Part shown: positions 8,522 to 17,696 of the stretch, piece after piece
Layout of the letters: each line of letters opens with the position of its first letter
How positions within the stretch are numbered: position 1 is the stretch's first letter
From: TMED69 sp036130055
GTDB taxonomy: Bacteria; Pseudomonadota; Gammaproteobacteria; Ga0077536
Assembly (NCBI GenBank): GCA_036130055.1
Contig: JAYYOR010000011.1
Location: 41,671 to 105,670, forward strand
Direction of reading: 5' to 3'
Length of the DNA: 64,000 nucleotides
Program-made: the position numbers and the translations under genes
Notes under the pieces: generated by a model
What the model saw: only the letters and a program-made list of their open reading frames with translations
Told to the model about the DNA's origin: nothing
The model's database searches: none

Positions 8522-9430
8522 TTGAAACGTTGTTTGTTAATTACTCTAAGTAACATTGGTGACTTGGTTATGACGACACCTGTTTTTGAAGCTATAAATC
8601 AATACTTCCCAGATATGAGGATTCATGCATTAGGTGATGAAAGGTCTTCCTCTTTATTAGAGCCTTTTCCATATATTGACAAAATTTATAATAAAAACAA
8701 AAAGGCTAATACACGAGAGCAATTTGGTTTATTAAAGTTATTACGGTCCGTTAATTACGATCTGATTGTAGATTTAAGAACCCCTTTTATGCCTTTTTTA
8801 TTAAAAGGAAAAAAAAGGCTTATAAAATGGAAAAAAGCTAAATCTGATCAACATGCGGTTTATCAGCACTTTAGTATACTAGAAAAAATTATACCTGACC
8901 TAAAAGAACCACCCCCTTGTAAGTTGTACCTTTTAGAGCCCTTCGGGCCTATCTTAAAAATAGTTAAACAAACAAATCCGCCGTCAGATTTTTTTGTAAT
9001 AGCGCCAGGCGCAAATTGGTCAAAAAAAATGTGGCCAGGGCTAAATTATGGCCATTTAATCAGTTCTATTCTGAAACAGAAACTCGTTAGCTATATTTTT
9101 ATTTTGGGCAACGATATTGATGCAGAAATAGAATTAGGTATAGAGATTGCTGATCCTAGAATATTTGATTTGAGAGGAAAGACGAAATTATCAGAAGCGG
9201 CATATCTAATGAGTAAGGCAAAATTGTTTATTGGTAATGACAGTGGGCTTGGGCATATGGCCGCCGGTGTTGGTTGTAAAACCTTGACTTTATTCGGTCC
9301 AGGTAATCACAGTCGATATAAGCCTTGGCATTTAGATGGAACAATTTTATTATCTCCTGAATCTAACCTGGAAAATTTGGAAGTGGTTCGTGTTATTGAT
9401 AAATTAAAAGGTATTTGTAGATGCGAGTAG
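8522..9430 (+). CDS. GT9 family (heptosyltransferase-like) glycosyltransferase
   Basis: GT9 enzymes such as WaaC and WaaF transfer ADP-heptose onto the LPS inner core at the cytoplasmic face. The 302-residue product has the N-terminal LSNIGDLVMTTP pattern (about 9-20), the mid-protein APGANWSKKMWP segment and the C-terminal nucleotide-sugar site GNDSGLGHMAAGVG (about 239-252). The start is TTG at 8522, fixed by the family N-terminus MKRCLLITLSNIGD. It overlaps the next gene by 10 bp, so the pair is translationally linked. Which heptose (or other sugar) it transfers cannot be told from sequence alone. Confidence 0.85.
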   Translation: MKRCLLITLSNIGDLVMTTPVFEAINQYFPDMRIHALGDERSSSLLEPFPYIDKIYNKNKKANTREQFGLLKLLRSVNYDLIVDLRTPFMPFLLKGKKRLIKWKKAKSDQHAVYQHFSILEKIIPDLKEPPPCKLYLLEPFGPILKIVKQTNPPSDFFVIAPGANWSKKMWPGLNYGHLISSILKQKLVSYIFILGNDIDAEIELGIEIADPRIFDLRGKTKLSEAAYLMSKAKLFIGNDSGLGHMAAGVGCKTLTLFGPGNHSRYKPWHLDGTILLSPESNLENLEVVRVIDKLKGICRCE

Positions 9431-10470
9431 CCCAAATAATGTTATCGAGTGATTTAGGTGGAGCCGAAAAATCTTATATCGAAATAGTAAGATGTCTGGC
9501 TCTCCAACAATTTAAGATCCTAACAATCGGTATTAGAGGTGGTAGAGCAGAGCAATATTTTCTCGGAAAGGAAAACATATGTGTAAAAAATATTTTATGT
9601 CTGAACTCTTATGATTATTCAGCAGTTGTACAAATACTTTATCATTTAAAAACTTTCAATCCGAATTTAATACATTGTCATCTAGCTCGAGCAACAAAAT
9701 TTGGTAGTTTGGCTGGAAAAGTTTTATCAATCCCCGTTGTATCGAAAACTCATAATTTGGTGAATCCTAAATATTATCGAAACACGACAAAAATTATAGT
9801 AACAACCGATGCTCAAAGAAAGCATATGATTGACAATGGATTTCAAGAGGATCACTTAGTTAAAATTCCTAATTTTCAATCGTCTAAAAACATTGAGAAC
9901 AAAAATATAATTGGGAAGAAAAAACCTAGTGGTGATCATTTTGTTGTAAAAAGTTTGGGACGATTTGTGAAAAAAAAAGGCTTTGACAATCTAATAAAGG
10001 CAATAGTAAATCTCCGAAATGAGGGTGTTGCAGTCTCCTTAAGTCTGGCCGGGGCAGGCCCGGAAAAAAATGCCTTACAACGTCTTATTGATGGTAGTGG
10101 ACATTCCAAGGAAATCACCATAATGAATTGGATTGACGATATAAATACGTACCTGAATGATGCAGATCTTTTTGTGCTATCTTCATTAGAAGAGCCTTTT
10201 GGGCTCGTAATTTTGGACGCTATGTCTATGTGTATTCCAATTTTGGCCACTAAAACACAAGGACCTCTGGAGGTCTTGAATAACGAATTAGCATACTTTT
10301 TGGAGACACCTGACTGCGTTGAGATCGCTAGACAAATTAAAAAAGTAATGAGAGACCCAACAAGGTTTTCTAAAGCTATTAAGGCGAATAAGGAATTTAA
10401 AAATAAATATTCCTCTGAAGCCGTGATACCCATGTATCGTAAGCTGTACAGTGAATTGCTCTCATATTAA
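9421..10470 (+). CDS. GT4 family glycosyltransferase
   Basis: This is a retaining GT-B glycosyltransferase of the GT4 group, probably acting on LPS core or another surface glycan. The 349-residue protein has the N-terminal acceptor domain with DLGGAEKSYIE (about 11-21), the linker VKSLGRFVKKKGFDNLI and the C-terminal donor-site E-x7-E motif EEPFGLVILDAMS (about 257-269). It overlaps the upstream GT9 gene by 10 bp and runs tail-to-tail, with a 9 bp overlap, into the minus-strand GT9 gene. Sugar and acceptor are unknown. Confidence 0.85.
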   Translation: MRVAQIMLSSDLGGAEKSYIEIVRCLALQQFKILTIGIRGGRAEQYFLGKENICVKNILCLNSYDYSAVVQILYHLKTFNPNLIHCHLARATKFGSLAGKVLSIPVVSKTHNLVNPKYYRNTTKIIVTTDAQRKHMIDNGFQEDHLVKIPNFQSSKNIENKNIIGKKKPSGDHFVVKSLGRFVKKKGFDNLIKAIVNLRNEGVAVSLSLAGAGPEKNALQRLIDGSGHSKEITIMNWIDDINTYLNDADLFVLSSLEEPFGLVILDAMSMCIPILATKTQGPLEVLNNELAYFLETPDCVEIARQIKKVMRDPTRFSKAIKANKEFKNKYSSEAVIPMYRKLYSELLSY

Positions 10471-11397
10471 GTTTTCTCGTTGTAATTTTCCCATTACTTC
10501 AGCAATGCTGATCGTTGCCATATTTTCATTTGATTTCTTAGTTGATATTGCCAGTGGAAGATTTCCAATTGCATGATGAAGTTTTTTGTCTGTTGGGCCG
10601 AAAAGTCCAATTACCGGGATATTGCAAGAGGACAAAACGTGCATCGGAGCAGAATCATTCGTTACAGCGAATTGTGCAAAATTCCCCAAGCAGGCGAGCT
10701 CATGAATGTTAAATGCATTAGTCGCATCTATCCCAATGTTCTTTGACATTAAACGATTGATTTCTTGATCTTCACTACCACCTATCCAAAGGGTCTTATA
10801 GCCTATTTTCTCCAATTTTTTGGCTAACTCTTTAAAAAAGGGCCACCTTTTGTCTTTTCTTCTGTGACTGCTGCCAGCATGTAAAATCACAAATTTTTGA
10901 CTTCCGACTTTTTTATTTATCCATTGTTTTACTTTCTCTAGTTCAATTTTATTATAAGTTACGACGGGCTTTTCTTTGATGTTTTTTAGTCCAACCTCCT
11001 CAAGTAAGGTTTTCATTCTATAAAAAATATGAATTTGTTTTTTCCATTTTTCAGATGGATAAATAGTGTTTGGAAATTTGTGATTGCCTATCTTACAGTT
11101 TGCCCTAGAAAAAAAAGTGAGAGCACGAGACCTATTATTGCCTTGGAGATCGTAAATTTTGCTCCATAATGTTCTTCGGAGCTCAATTACGATTGAGAGG
11201 CTCGTTTTCAAGGTGGGGTCATTTATCGTCATCAATGATATATTTTTGTGGTTTTTAAAAAAAAAAGCATATTTTTTTCGAGTTAATATAACGATTTTAT
11301 CTTGTTTATGTTTTTCCTTGATTGCTTCTATAAACGGAGTAGAGATTACCAAATCACCTAGGGCTCCAAGTTTAATAATTAGGATTTTATCTCTCAA
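10462..11397 (-). CDS. GT9 family (heptosyltransferase-like) glycosyltransferase
   Basis: This is a second GT9 member, 311 residues, starting MRDKILIIKLGALGDLVIST with the family's N-terminal glycine-rich GALGDLVISTPF pattern. HAGSSHRRKDKRWP lies near the middle, and VTNDSAPMHVLSSC is the nucleotide-sugar site. It is only distantly similar to the plus-strand GT9 protein, so it is not a recent duplicate. It follows the minus-strand GT4 gene by 11 bp and is the last gene of the probable ilvE-ELM1-GT4-GT9 transcript. Likely role: inner-core heptosyl transfer (inference). Confidence 0.83.
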   Translation of the reverse strand: MRDKILIIKLGALGDLVISTPFIEAIKEKHKQDKIVILTRKKYAFFFKNHKNISLMTINDPTLKTSLSIVIELRRTLWSKIYDLQGNNRSRALTFFSRANCKIGNHKFPNTIYPSEKWKKQIHIFYRMKTLLEEVGLKNIKEKPVVTYNKIELEKVKQWINKKVGSQKFVILHAGSSHRRKDKRWPFFKELAKKLEKIGYKTLWIGGSEDQEINRLMSKNIGIDATNAFNIHELACLGNFAQFAVTNDSAPMHVLSSCNIPVIGLFGPTDKKLHHAIGNLPLAISTKKSNENMATISIAEVMGKLQRENLI

Positions 11398-11408
11398 TAT
11401 CGGTCCCG

Positions 11409-12533
11409 TTACTTTTTAATTTCAAAAGTTTTCTGGTATAACTGAATTGTTTCATCAAGCATGTTTTGAAGCGGGAACGGATTCTCAATCGGCACCTTTG
11501 GGGGGCTAGTTAAGAATAGTTTCACCCTCTCTACTGCTTCCTTCATATTAAATGGTTCGATTAAACCTATTGGGAACCATTTTTTTAGGATTTCACCAGT
11601 TCCTCCGTAATCATATCCTATCACAGGGGTTCCAAGACTCAGTGATTCAGCGGTAGTTCTTCCAAAGGCCTCTGGCTTGGATGTCAAGGAAAAAGTTATG
11701 CTTGATATTGACATTATTTGTCTTAGATCATGGCGATTACCTAGTAAAGTAACGTTATCAGATAGCCCCAAGTTTGTGATTTTTTTGTTTAGAAACCTGT
11801 GGTAGTTTTTTTTATTGGCGTGGATCCCGCCAATAATGAGACCGTGAAATAATATGTCATTTTTTTTTAGATAAAAAAGTAAATCAATAAACTCGGCTTG
11901 ACCCTTCCAGCTAGTGAGTCGTCCCGGCAAACTAAGAATAGGCCTATCACTCAACCACTCTTCTACTTGGCGGGTTCTATCTAGCCAACGTTTGTCAGGT
12001 TTAAATTCAGGATGGTACTTTTCAGTGTCGACACCTCTAGGTATAGTAATGATTTTTCTTGGTTCAACATTATAATTTTTAAGTATATATTTTTTGATGA
12101 AATCAGATACAGCGATTACCTTATCTCCCGATACCATGATTTTACTATAATAATTGACTGTATAAGGCCCATGAACAGTTGTTAACCAGGAAATTTTATT
12201 AGCAGTTTTTATCATTCTTAAGGCGAAACTACTGATCCACGCCGGTAGTCTGGAACGTGCATGAATAATGTCTACTCTTTTCGTGATAAAAATTTGAGAA
12301 AGCTCTTTTACTAACAAAAGAGTCGATAGATTTTTTTCTCCAATATTTAATTTTATATGCTCAATACCTGAGTCTTTTATTTCTGACTCAAGCTCTCCTC
12401 CGCCGGATATAATGATTGGTCGGAAACCTTTTTTGATCATTTCCTTGGATATATCAATTGCCCCACGCTCAACACCTCCAGTAGTCAAGGCGGGTAAAAC
12501 TTGGGCAACGGTTATTTTATTTCTCGAATTCAT
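11409..12533 (-). CDS. GT4 family glycosyltransferase
   Basis: This 374-residue GT-B enzyme starts MNSRNKITVAQVLPALTTGG and continues VERGAID, the GGVERG pattern common in GT4 enzymes of LPS and capsule clusters. The donor-site segment SKPEAFGRTTAESLSLGTP carries the E-x7-E pair, with GYDYGGTGEIL after it. It overlaps the 3' end of the ELM1-family gene by 17 bp. The substrate is not predictable; context suggests LPS core assembly. Confidence 0.85.
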   Translation of the reverse strand: MNSRNKITVAQVLPALTTGGVERGAIDISKEMIKKGFRPIIISGGGELESEIKDSGIEHIKLNIGEKNLSTLLLVKELSQIFITKRVDIIHARSRLPAWISSFALRMIKTANKISWLTTVHGPYTVNYYSKIMVSGDKVIAVSDFIKKYILKNYNVEPRKIITIPRGVDTEKYHPEFKPDKRWLDRTRQVEEWLSDRPILSLPGRLTSWKGQAEFIDLLFYLKKNDILFHGLIIGGIHANKKNYHRFLNKKITNLGLSDNVTLLGNRHDLRQIMSISSITFSLTSKPEAFGRTTAESLSLGTPVIGYDYGGTGEILKKWFPIGLIEPFNMKEAVERVKLFLTSPPKVPIENPFPLQNMLDETIQLYQKTFEIKK

Positions 12534-13428
12534 CTGGAAAGATAGTTTTAATCTTGTTTGCTACAATTTCTGATTCACAGATTTGATATTGTAACAGTAC
12601 GGAGTCTTTTACTTTTTTTGGTTTCAAATCAGTTTCTTTAATTAGTTTCTGAACATGTTTGACAAGTTTGCTATTTGTTTTTGGTGGTAGCTTTATGATT
12701 CCAACTTTTGCGCCCACAGTTAAGGACTCATAAATCATGGCTAGGCTATCACAGGTGATCCAAACATATTCAGCTTGTTGTAACTTCTCGTCTATCAATT
12801 CGGAGCTAGTAGTTTCGTTATCAAAAAATTTCACGGAATTCGAACTCAATTCGTTTAGTAATTTTTTCATTTTTGAAGAACTTCTTCTAGAACTAGCAAC
12901 TGACCAATCAATTGATGGTGAATTTTTAATTATCTTGATGATCGATTGAAAGACATTTTGTTCGGTAAAATAAAAATGCTTTGATGAACCTCCTACTAAG
13001 ATTAGTCCGCCGTTTTTTTTGTTATTTTTAATTTTGTGTGGGTTCAGAGGACCTTGAGTTTGAATAACGTTAAAACCTGTTTTTTCGTCGTGTTTTGGAA
13101 TTATACACAAATCAAAAAGTGAAATAGGAAGAGTAGGCTTCATTATACATATAGTCTTTGCTCCGAATAGTTTGCCTAGAATGAGCAAAACAAAATGAGT
13201 TTTGTGTCCAGCCCCAATTATAAAATTAGGTCTTCCTTCAACAATAATTTTTTCTAGATAGATTCGCCTCAGAGATTTGAAAAGCCCCCCATTGAGCTTA
13301 TGTAACTTTATTTCTTTTTTTTTGTGAATGCTAGTTAGGGCATTTGAAAGCCCCAAGGTTTGACGCTCGTGACCCGGTTTTCCGTCTGAAACTTGCCAAA
13401 TCACGAAATTCTTTGAACTATTTACCAA
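12517..13428 (-). CDS. ELM1/GtrOC1-family (mito_fiss_Elm1) protein, possible glycosyltransferase
   Basis: The 303-residue product shows the family N-terminus VIWQVSDGKPGHERQTLGL (about 9-27) and a C-terminal segment (EYVWITCDSLAMIYESLTVGAKVGII) reminiscent of GT-B nucleotide-sugar sites. In plants the family name comes from a mitochondrial fission factor. In bacteria members sit next to LPS glycosyltransferases and their function is not established. Here it lies between ilvE (9 bp gap) and a GT4 gene (17 bp overlap). The start is TTG at 13428 or possibly the GTG nine codons later; neither has a strong ribosome site. Confidence 0.72.
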   Translation of the reverse strand: MVNSSKNFVIWQVSDGKPGHERQTLGLSNALTSIHKKKEIKLHKLNGGLFKSLRRIYLEKIIVEGRPNFIIGAGHKTHFVLLILGKLFGAKTICIMKPTLPISLFDLCIIPKHDEKTGFNVIQTQGPLNPHKIKNNKKNGGLILVGGSSKHFYFTEQNVFQSIIKIIKNSPSIDWSVASSRRSSSKMKKLLNELSSNSVKFFDNETTSSELIDEKLQQAEYVWITCDSLAMIYESLTVGAKVGIIKLPPKTNSKLVKHVQKLIKETDLKPKKVKDSVLLQYQICESEIVANKIKTIFPDEFEK

Positions 13429-13437
13429 TATTTCGAA

Positions 13438-14361
13438 TTAGGACACAAAGGTAAGCCAGTCCTCTCCATAAGTGTTGACCCCTGTTACCGCGTCTAAGTA
13501 TGCTGTTTGAAGATTGGAGGTGATTTCTCCTATGCTTCCTCTCCCAATTTGCCTCCCATCTAACTCTCTAATGGGTGTTACTTCTGCTGCTGTCCCCGTA
13601 AAAAAAGCTTCATCTGAGATGTATACTTCGTCCCTTGTAATTTTTTTCTCTGAGATTTTAATGCCGAGTTTTTTTGCGAGTATAATGATAGTTTCTCTTG
13701 TAATGCCCTCCAACGCCGAGGTAAGTACAGGCGTATATAGCTCACCGTTCTTTACGATAAAAATATTTTCTCCTGTACCTTCAGCAACCATCCCTTCTGC
13801 ATCCAGAAGAAGAGCTTCATCATAACCATCTCTTGCAACTTCCTGGAGTGCCATCACTGAATTAATGTATCCACCGGTGGCTTTTGCCCGGCACATTACA
13901 CTATTTACCATATGTCTTGTGAACGATGATGTTTTGACTGATATCCCTTTAGAGAGAGCTTCATCTCCCAGGTATGCGCCCCAGGTCCAGGATGCAATAG
14001 AAACATGAACAGAAAGATTTGTAGCATGAAGGCCCATTCCCTCCGATCCGTAAAAAACTAGAGGTCTAATATAAGCCGACTTCAGCTTGTTACTTTTCAC
14101 AGATTGAATGGAGGCTTTTTCTATTTCTTCAGGACTAAATGGAATACTCATTCCTAGAATGTGTGCAGTTGAAAAAAGTCGCTGGACATGTTCCTTCAGT
14201 CTAAAAATTGCCGTACCTTTTTTTGTCTCGTAAGCTCTCATTCCCTCGAAGGCTGCCACACCATAATGTAAAGAATGAGTAAGTATATGAATATTTGCAT
14301 CTCTCCATGGAACTTCTTTTCCATCCATCCAAATATATCCATCTCGATCAGCATAACTCAT
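13438..14361 (-). CDS. ilvE: Branched-chain amino acid aminotransferase
   Basis: IlvE is a fold-type IV PLP enzyme that transfers the amino group in the last step of Ile, Val and Leu synthesis. The 307-residue product has the N-terminal LHYGVAAFEGMRAY, the Schiff-base lysine K160 in MCRAKATGGYIN, and EGTGENIFIV plus FFTGTAAEVTPI in the C-terminal PLP-phosphate region. Length and motifs are typical. It heads a minus-strand run into the glycosyltransferase genes; the tight spacing implies co-transcription, although the functions are unrelated. Confidence 0.96.
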   Translation of the reverse strand: MSYADRDGYIWMDGKEVPWRDANIHILTHSLHYGVAAFEGMRAYETKKGTAIFRLKEHVQRLFSTAHILGMSIPFSPEEIEKASIQSVKSNKLKSAYIRPLVFYGSEGMGLHATNLSVHVSIASWTWGAYLGDEALSKGISVKTSSFTRHMVNSVMCRAKATGGYINSVMALQEVARDGYDEALLLDAEGMVAEGTGENIFIVKNGELYTPVLTSALEGITRETIIILAKKLGIKISEKKITRDEVYISDEAFFTGTAAEVTPIRELDGRQIGRGSIGEITSNLQTAYLDAVTGVNTYGEDWLTFVS

Positions 14362-14452
14362 TTCTGTTCTCCTACCTTATAGAAAATCCCTGGTATAGTT
14401 GATTTTGGTACGGTCTAGTTTATCAAAAAGCTAGTGTAAACATTAATTTTTT

Positions 14453-14851
14453 TTATCCTTCATTTTTATATTCGCCTTCAATTGTAGTGCCGTCGGCTTT
14501 TTTTTGTTCGACTTTATAAGAATCACTTTTTTTTGTAATCGTTGCATAAAACATTAAAATCAACCCAATTAGATCAGAGAAGAGTCCAGGAATGAGAAGT
14601 AAAACACCAGAAATAAAGTACATCAATGATCTAAGCATCTGATTTTGACCATCTAAATCTGGATTTAAGACAAGTTCAATTGCCGCCAACGCTTTAAATT
14701 TAGCGAGAGACAAACTGTAAAAACCAATTATCCCTGAAACTAGTATAATAATTATAATTACAGAAAACGATAGAAAATTACTTGCAAAAATAAATACGAA
14801 AATTTCAATAATCGGCAAAAAAAGAGCTAAGGCAAGAATTCTATGGAGCAT
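14453..14851 (-). CDS. fxsA: FxsA family inner-membrane protein
   Basis: FxsA is a small polytopic membrane protein; in E. coli it suppresses F exclusion of phage T7, and its normal role is unclear. The 132-residue product has about four hydrophobic segments (roughly 5-22, 27-48, 75-92, 92-107), the family LFLPIIEIFVFI start and LLIPGLFSDLIGLIL. The tail is charged. It is divergent from cutA with a 44 bp gap. An fxsA-cutA-dsbD neighbourhood is common in gammaproteobacteria. Confidence 0.88.
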   Translation of the reverse strand: MLHRILALALFLPIIEIFVFIFASNFLSFSVIIIIILVSGIIGFYSLSLAKFKALAAIELVLNPDLDGQNQMLRSLMYFISGVLLLIPGLFSDLIGLILMFYATITKKSDSYKVEQKKADGTTIEGEYKNEG

Positions 14852-14895
14852 TTTGTACTCGTGTCAATAAAATAAAATTATGGTTAATATTAAAG

Positions 14896-15228
14896 ATGAT
14901 TGCTACCCCTCCATCAAAAATAATTGTAGTTTTTACTAGTTGCCCCAGTGAGCTATCCGCTATTACTTTATCTGAAAATATCATTGAAAACTCTTTGGCT
15001 GCTTGTGTCAAAGTCATCCCTAACGAAACCTCCGTTTATCTTTGGGAAGGTGAAATTGTTAAGGAATCTGAAAGTTTGATGGTTATAAAAACACTTGAAT
15101 CAAAATTTGAGGAACTTGAGCACTATATATCTGAAAACCACGATTACGACATTCCCGAAATAGTAGCTCTTAGTGTTGAAAAAGCGAACCCTCGATATAT
15201 AAAATGGGTAGAGAAATGCCTGTCTTGA
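14896..15228 (+). CDS. cutA: Divalent cation tolerance protein CutA
   Basis: CutA1 is a small trimeric protein linked genetically to copper tolerance; its biochemical role is still uncertain. The 110-residue product has the family core NSLAACVKVIPNETSVYLWEGEI (given here as the diagnostic region, about 36-58), the IKTLESKFEELEHYI helix and the C-terminal YIKWVEKCL. The 3' end overlaps dsbD by 25 bp, indicating a shared transcript with thiol-redox genes. Confidence 0.93.
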   Translation: MIATPPSKIIVVFTSCPSELSAITLSENIIENSLAACVKVIPNETSVYLWEGEIVKESESLMVIKTLESKFEELEHYISENHDYDIPEIVALSVEKANPRYIKWVEKCLS

Positions 15229-16934
15229 GGCCAGTATTTTTTATTGTGTGCATTTGTCTCTCGCTTGCTGTCAAAGCTCAGACGATTTTTGATGATAAAA
15301 AATCAGAATTTTTACCGGTTGATACTGCATTCCAAATTCAAAATCCAATTCTCAAAAATGACACCATAATAATTGGTTGGCTCATTGAACCTGGCTATTA
15401 TCTTTACAAAGATCAACTTGTTTTCAAAAGTAGGTCAAAGAATTTTGACATTCAAACGACAAATATTCCTGTTGGATCAACCGTAGAGGACCCGCTTTTT
15501 GGAACCGTTCAGGTTTTTGAAGATAATTTGACAGTTTTTTTAGAAATAGGTAAAGCGTCAGACGCCGCAGACATTGAAATAGAGGTCGGATACCAAGGTT
15601 GTGCCAAGAAGGGACTTTGTTATCCACCTCAGAAGAAAAATTTTTTGATAATTAATACGGCATCCGAAGGCTCTGACGAAAATAGTATTTACGATAATAA
15701 AAATATTTTGATGTTAGCTGGAACCTTTTTTATGTTTGGAGTTCTACTTTCTTTTACTCCGTGTGTTCTTCCAATGTTGCCTATTTTGTCTTCTGTCATA
15801 TTAGGTTTGAATCGTGAGTCAGTCAGGATAAGTCCGGTTTTTTTGAGTGCAATCTACGTTGTTTCAATGGCTCTAACATATGCTATTTTCGGCGCCATAG
15901 TTGCGACGGTTGGAGAGGGCGTCCAATCTATAATAAGTCAAGAACTTATAATATTATTTTTAATTCTATTTTTGGTCTTAATGTCAGTAATTACGTTACT
16001 GGATTTTAGCTTTTCCTCCTTAAATAAATTTAATAATAGGATGATAGAGTATTCGAAAGCCCGGTGGTCTGGTCCATTCTTGACGGCCGCCGGCATGGGG
16101 AGCATTTCGGCCTTTGTCGCCACTCCTTGTGTCACTCCACCCCTTGCTGCTGCCCTTGCCTTCATACTACAAACAAATTCAATGACACTTGGTTTTGTAA
16201 CTTTATTCTTTTTAGGACTTGGTATGGGGGCACCGCTTATGATAGTGGGTAGTTCTTTCAATTTTTTGATTCCCAAAACAGGACAATGGATGTTAGAAAT
16301 AAAATTTTTATTAGCCTTTTTGCTTTTGGGAACAGCCATTTGGTTCGCAGAAAGATTAGTTTCGCAATTTCAAATCTTAATATTCTGGTCGGTCTTTACA
16401 GTTGTCTCAATAAGCTTTTTTGCTTATAGATATTTGAGGCATAATAATAATTTGGCCAGTCGGTTGGTGCCAACTTTAGCCTTTATCATTCTGCTACTAA
16501 ACTATGGAATTGCTTTTTTCGACTCGAATAACGCAAAAGTTTTGAACGCACATGAAGACAGAGTATTTAAGGGTTCTCTATGGTTAACCAAGGCCAGCAT
16601 AGAAGAAATAGCAGATTACGTAAAAAGTCAGGATAACAAAAACGAGTTCGTATTGATTAAATTCTATGCAGATTGGTGTATAGAATGTAAGCATATCGAA
16701 AATAATATTTTAACGGACGAAGAAGTTATTAAAAAATTAAATCACTTCACCTTGATAAATGTAGACGTTACTGAAATGATCAAGGAACATAAAAAATTAT
16801 TGAAAGAGTACTCTCTTTATGGGCCTCCAGCTTTTATAGTCTTAAAAGGAAAAAATTTAGATTTCGTCAGAAAATCTATAGGTTCTATCAACAAGGAACA
16901 GCTTATGGATTTTTTAGAACTGGTAAAACATTAA
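15204..16934 (+). CDS. dsbD: Thiol:disulfide interchange protein DsbD
   Basis: DsbD carries electrons from cytoplasmic thioredoxin across the inner membrane to periplasmic DsbC, DsbG and cytochrome-c maturation thioredoxins. The 576-residue product has all three parts. After a signal peptide (about 1-25) the N-terminal periplasmic domain holds the pair in CAKKGLC (about 133-139). A central eight-helix domain follows with FTPCVLPMLP and a second Pro-Cys site (ATPCVTPP). The C-terminal thioredoxin domain carries ADWCIECKH (about 488-496). ATG codons at 15204 and 15216 both fit; the start overlaps cutA. Confidence 0.96.
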   Translation: MGREMPVLRPVFFIVCICLSLAVKAQTIFDDKKSEFLPVDTAFQIQNPILKNDTIIIGWLIEPGYYLYKDQLVFKSRSKNFDIQTTNIPVGSTVEDPLFGTVQVFEDNLTVFLEIGKASDAADIEIEVGYQGCAKKGLCYPPQKKNFLIINTASEGSDENSIYDNKNILMLAGTFFMFGVLLSFTPCVLPMLPILSSVILGLNRESVRISPVFLSAIYVVSMALTYAIFGAIVATVGEGVQSIISQELIILFLILFLVLMSVITLLDFSFSSLNKFNNRMIEYSKARWSGPFLTAAGMGSISAFVATPCVTPPLAAALAFILQTNSMTLGFVTLFFLGLGMGAPLMIVGSSFNFLIPKTGQWMLEIKFLLAFLLLGTAIWFAERLVSQFQILIFWSVFTVVSISFFAYRYLRHNNNLASRLVPTLAFIILLLNYGIAFFDSNNAKVLNAHEDRVFKGSLWLTKASIEEIADYVKSQDNKNEFVLIKFYADWCIECKHIENNILTDEEVIKKLNHFTLINVDVTEMIKEHKKLLKEYSLYGPPAFIVLKGKNLDFVRKSIGSINKEQLMDFLELVKH

Positions 16935-16956
16935 TCTCTATCTCAAAGGTTGCAAT

Positions 16957-17517
16957 TTGATTAAAAAAATACTGATTACTACGATGATAGTCTCGTCATT
17001 AGTTTTAGGTTACTTTTTTGGGGAGCTTAAAAGAGCAGAGATCTCAAAAAAACCTCTTAACGCTAATGAAGTGCAGTTGACTAACAATCCAGTCGAATAT
17101 GAATTTCAGACCCTTAATTCCAAAAAAACTGCATTACCCCTGCAAAACAATTTAATCAATGTAATAAATTTTTGGGCGACTTGGTGCCCCCCTTGTAAGA
17201 AAGAGATACCGGTTTTTAATGAAAAATTTCAATTAGAATTCTCAAAAGGTATCGGTGTAATTGGGGTCGCAATGGATGAAAAGGAGCAGATATTGGATTT
17301 TTTGGCCAGGCAATCCATTGATTATCCGATTTTTTTCGGCCAAGAAAGGGTTAGTGAATTGATGGACTATTACGGCAATTCGTTTGGTGTTTTGCCCTTC
17401 ACTGTGATAACTGACGAAAACGGTAAATATTTGACCAGTGTTGTCGGTGAGGTATCTGACCGCAGGCTTTCAGAAGTAATAGCAGATGCACGTATTTTAA
17501 TCGAAAAGAAGCGATAA
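16957..17517 (+). CDS. TlpA/ResA-like membrane-anchored thioredoxin
   Basis: This 186-residue protein is a predicted periplasmic thiol-disulfide oxidoreductase. It has an uncleaved N-terminal anchor (about 3-22), then a thioredoxin fold with FWATWCPPCKKEIP (about 72-85) and the cis-proline region GVLPFTVI. It starts with TTG at 16957, 22 bp after dsbD. Its place next to dsbD suggests DsbD keeps it reduced (inference). TlpA, ResA and CcmG relatives act in cytochrome c maturation or metal-centre assembly; no ccm genes are in view, so the precise role is open. Confidence 0.87.
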   Translation: MIKKILITTMIVSSLVLGYFFGELKRAEISKKPLNANEVQLTNNPVEYEFQTLNSKKTALPLQNNLINVINFWATWCPPCKKEIPVFNEKFQLEFSKGIGVIGVAMDEKEQILDFLARQSIDYPIFFGQERVSELMDYYGNSFGVLPFTVITDENGKYLTSVVGEVSDRRLSEVIADARILIEKKR

Positions 17518-17649
17518 GTGGTTATTAATACATAAATGAGAAAAAAATATACCAAAAATTACGTTTTTTTGTTGCGTTCTTTTAAATTGAATAAAAAATA
17601 CCCATAAAAGTAGCCAAAAAGACACTAAAATTGTCCAAAAGTGTTTAAG

Positions 17650-17677
17650 TTCTTTATTTTCGTTCGCAAAATATGAT
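17650..17677 (+). promoter_or_regulatory. Possible promoter for aroQ-accBC
   Basis: TTCTTT (17650-17655), a 16 bp spacer and TATGAT (17672-17677) lie in the 209 bp gap between the TlpA-like gene and aroQ. The -10 is good and the -35 poor. A promoter is expected here because the gap is one of the longest in the region. The rest of the gap is AT-rich, with no open frame or hairpin that I can see. Confidence 0.3.
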
Positions 17678-17696
17678 ATCTTCTCCTATCACTTTT

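Noticed and set aside
9936..10433. 165-codon open frame on the minus strand
   Set aside because: It lies wholly inside the GT4 gene at 9421-10470, resembles no family and has no ribosome site.
15938..16339. 133-codon open frame on the minus strand
   Set aside because: Antisense to the membrane part of dsbD; composition is that of a reverse-complemented membrane segment.
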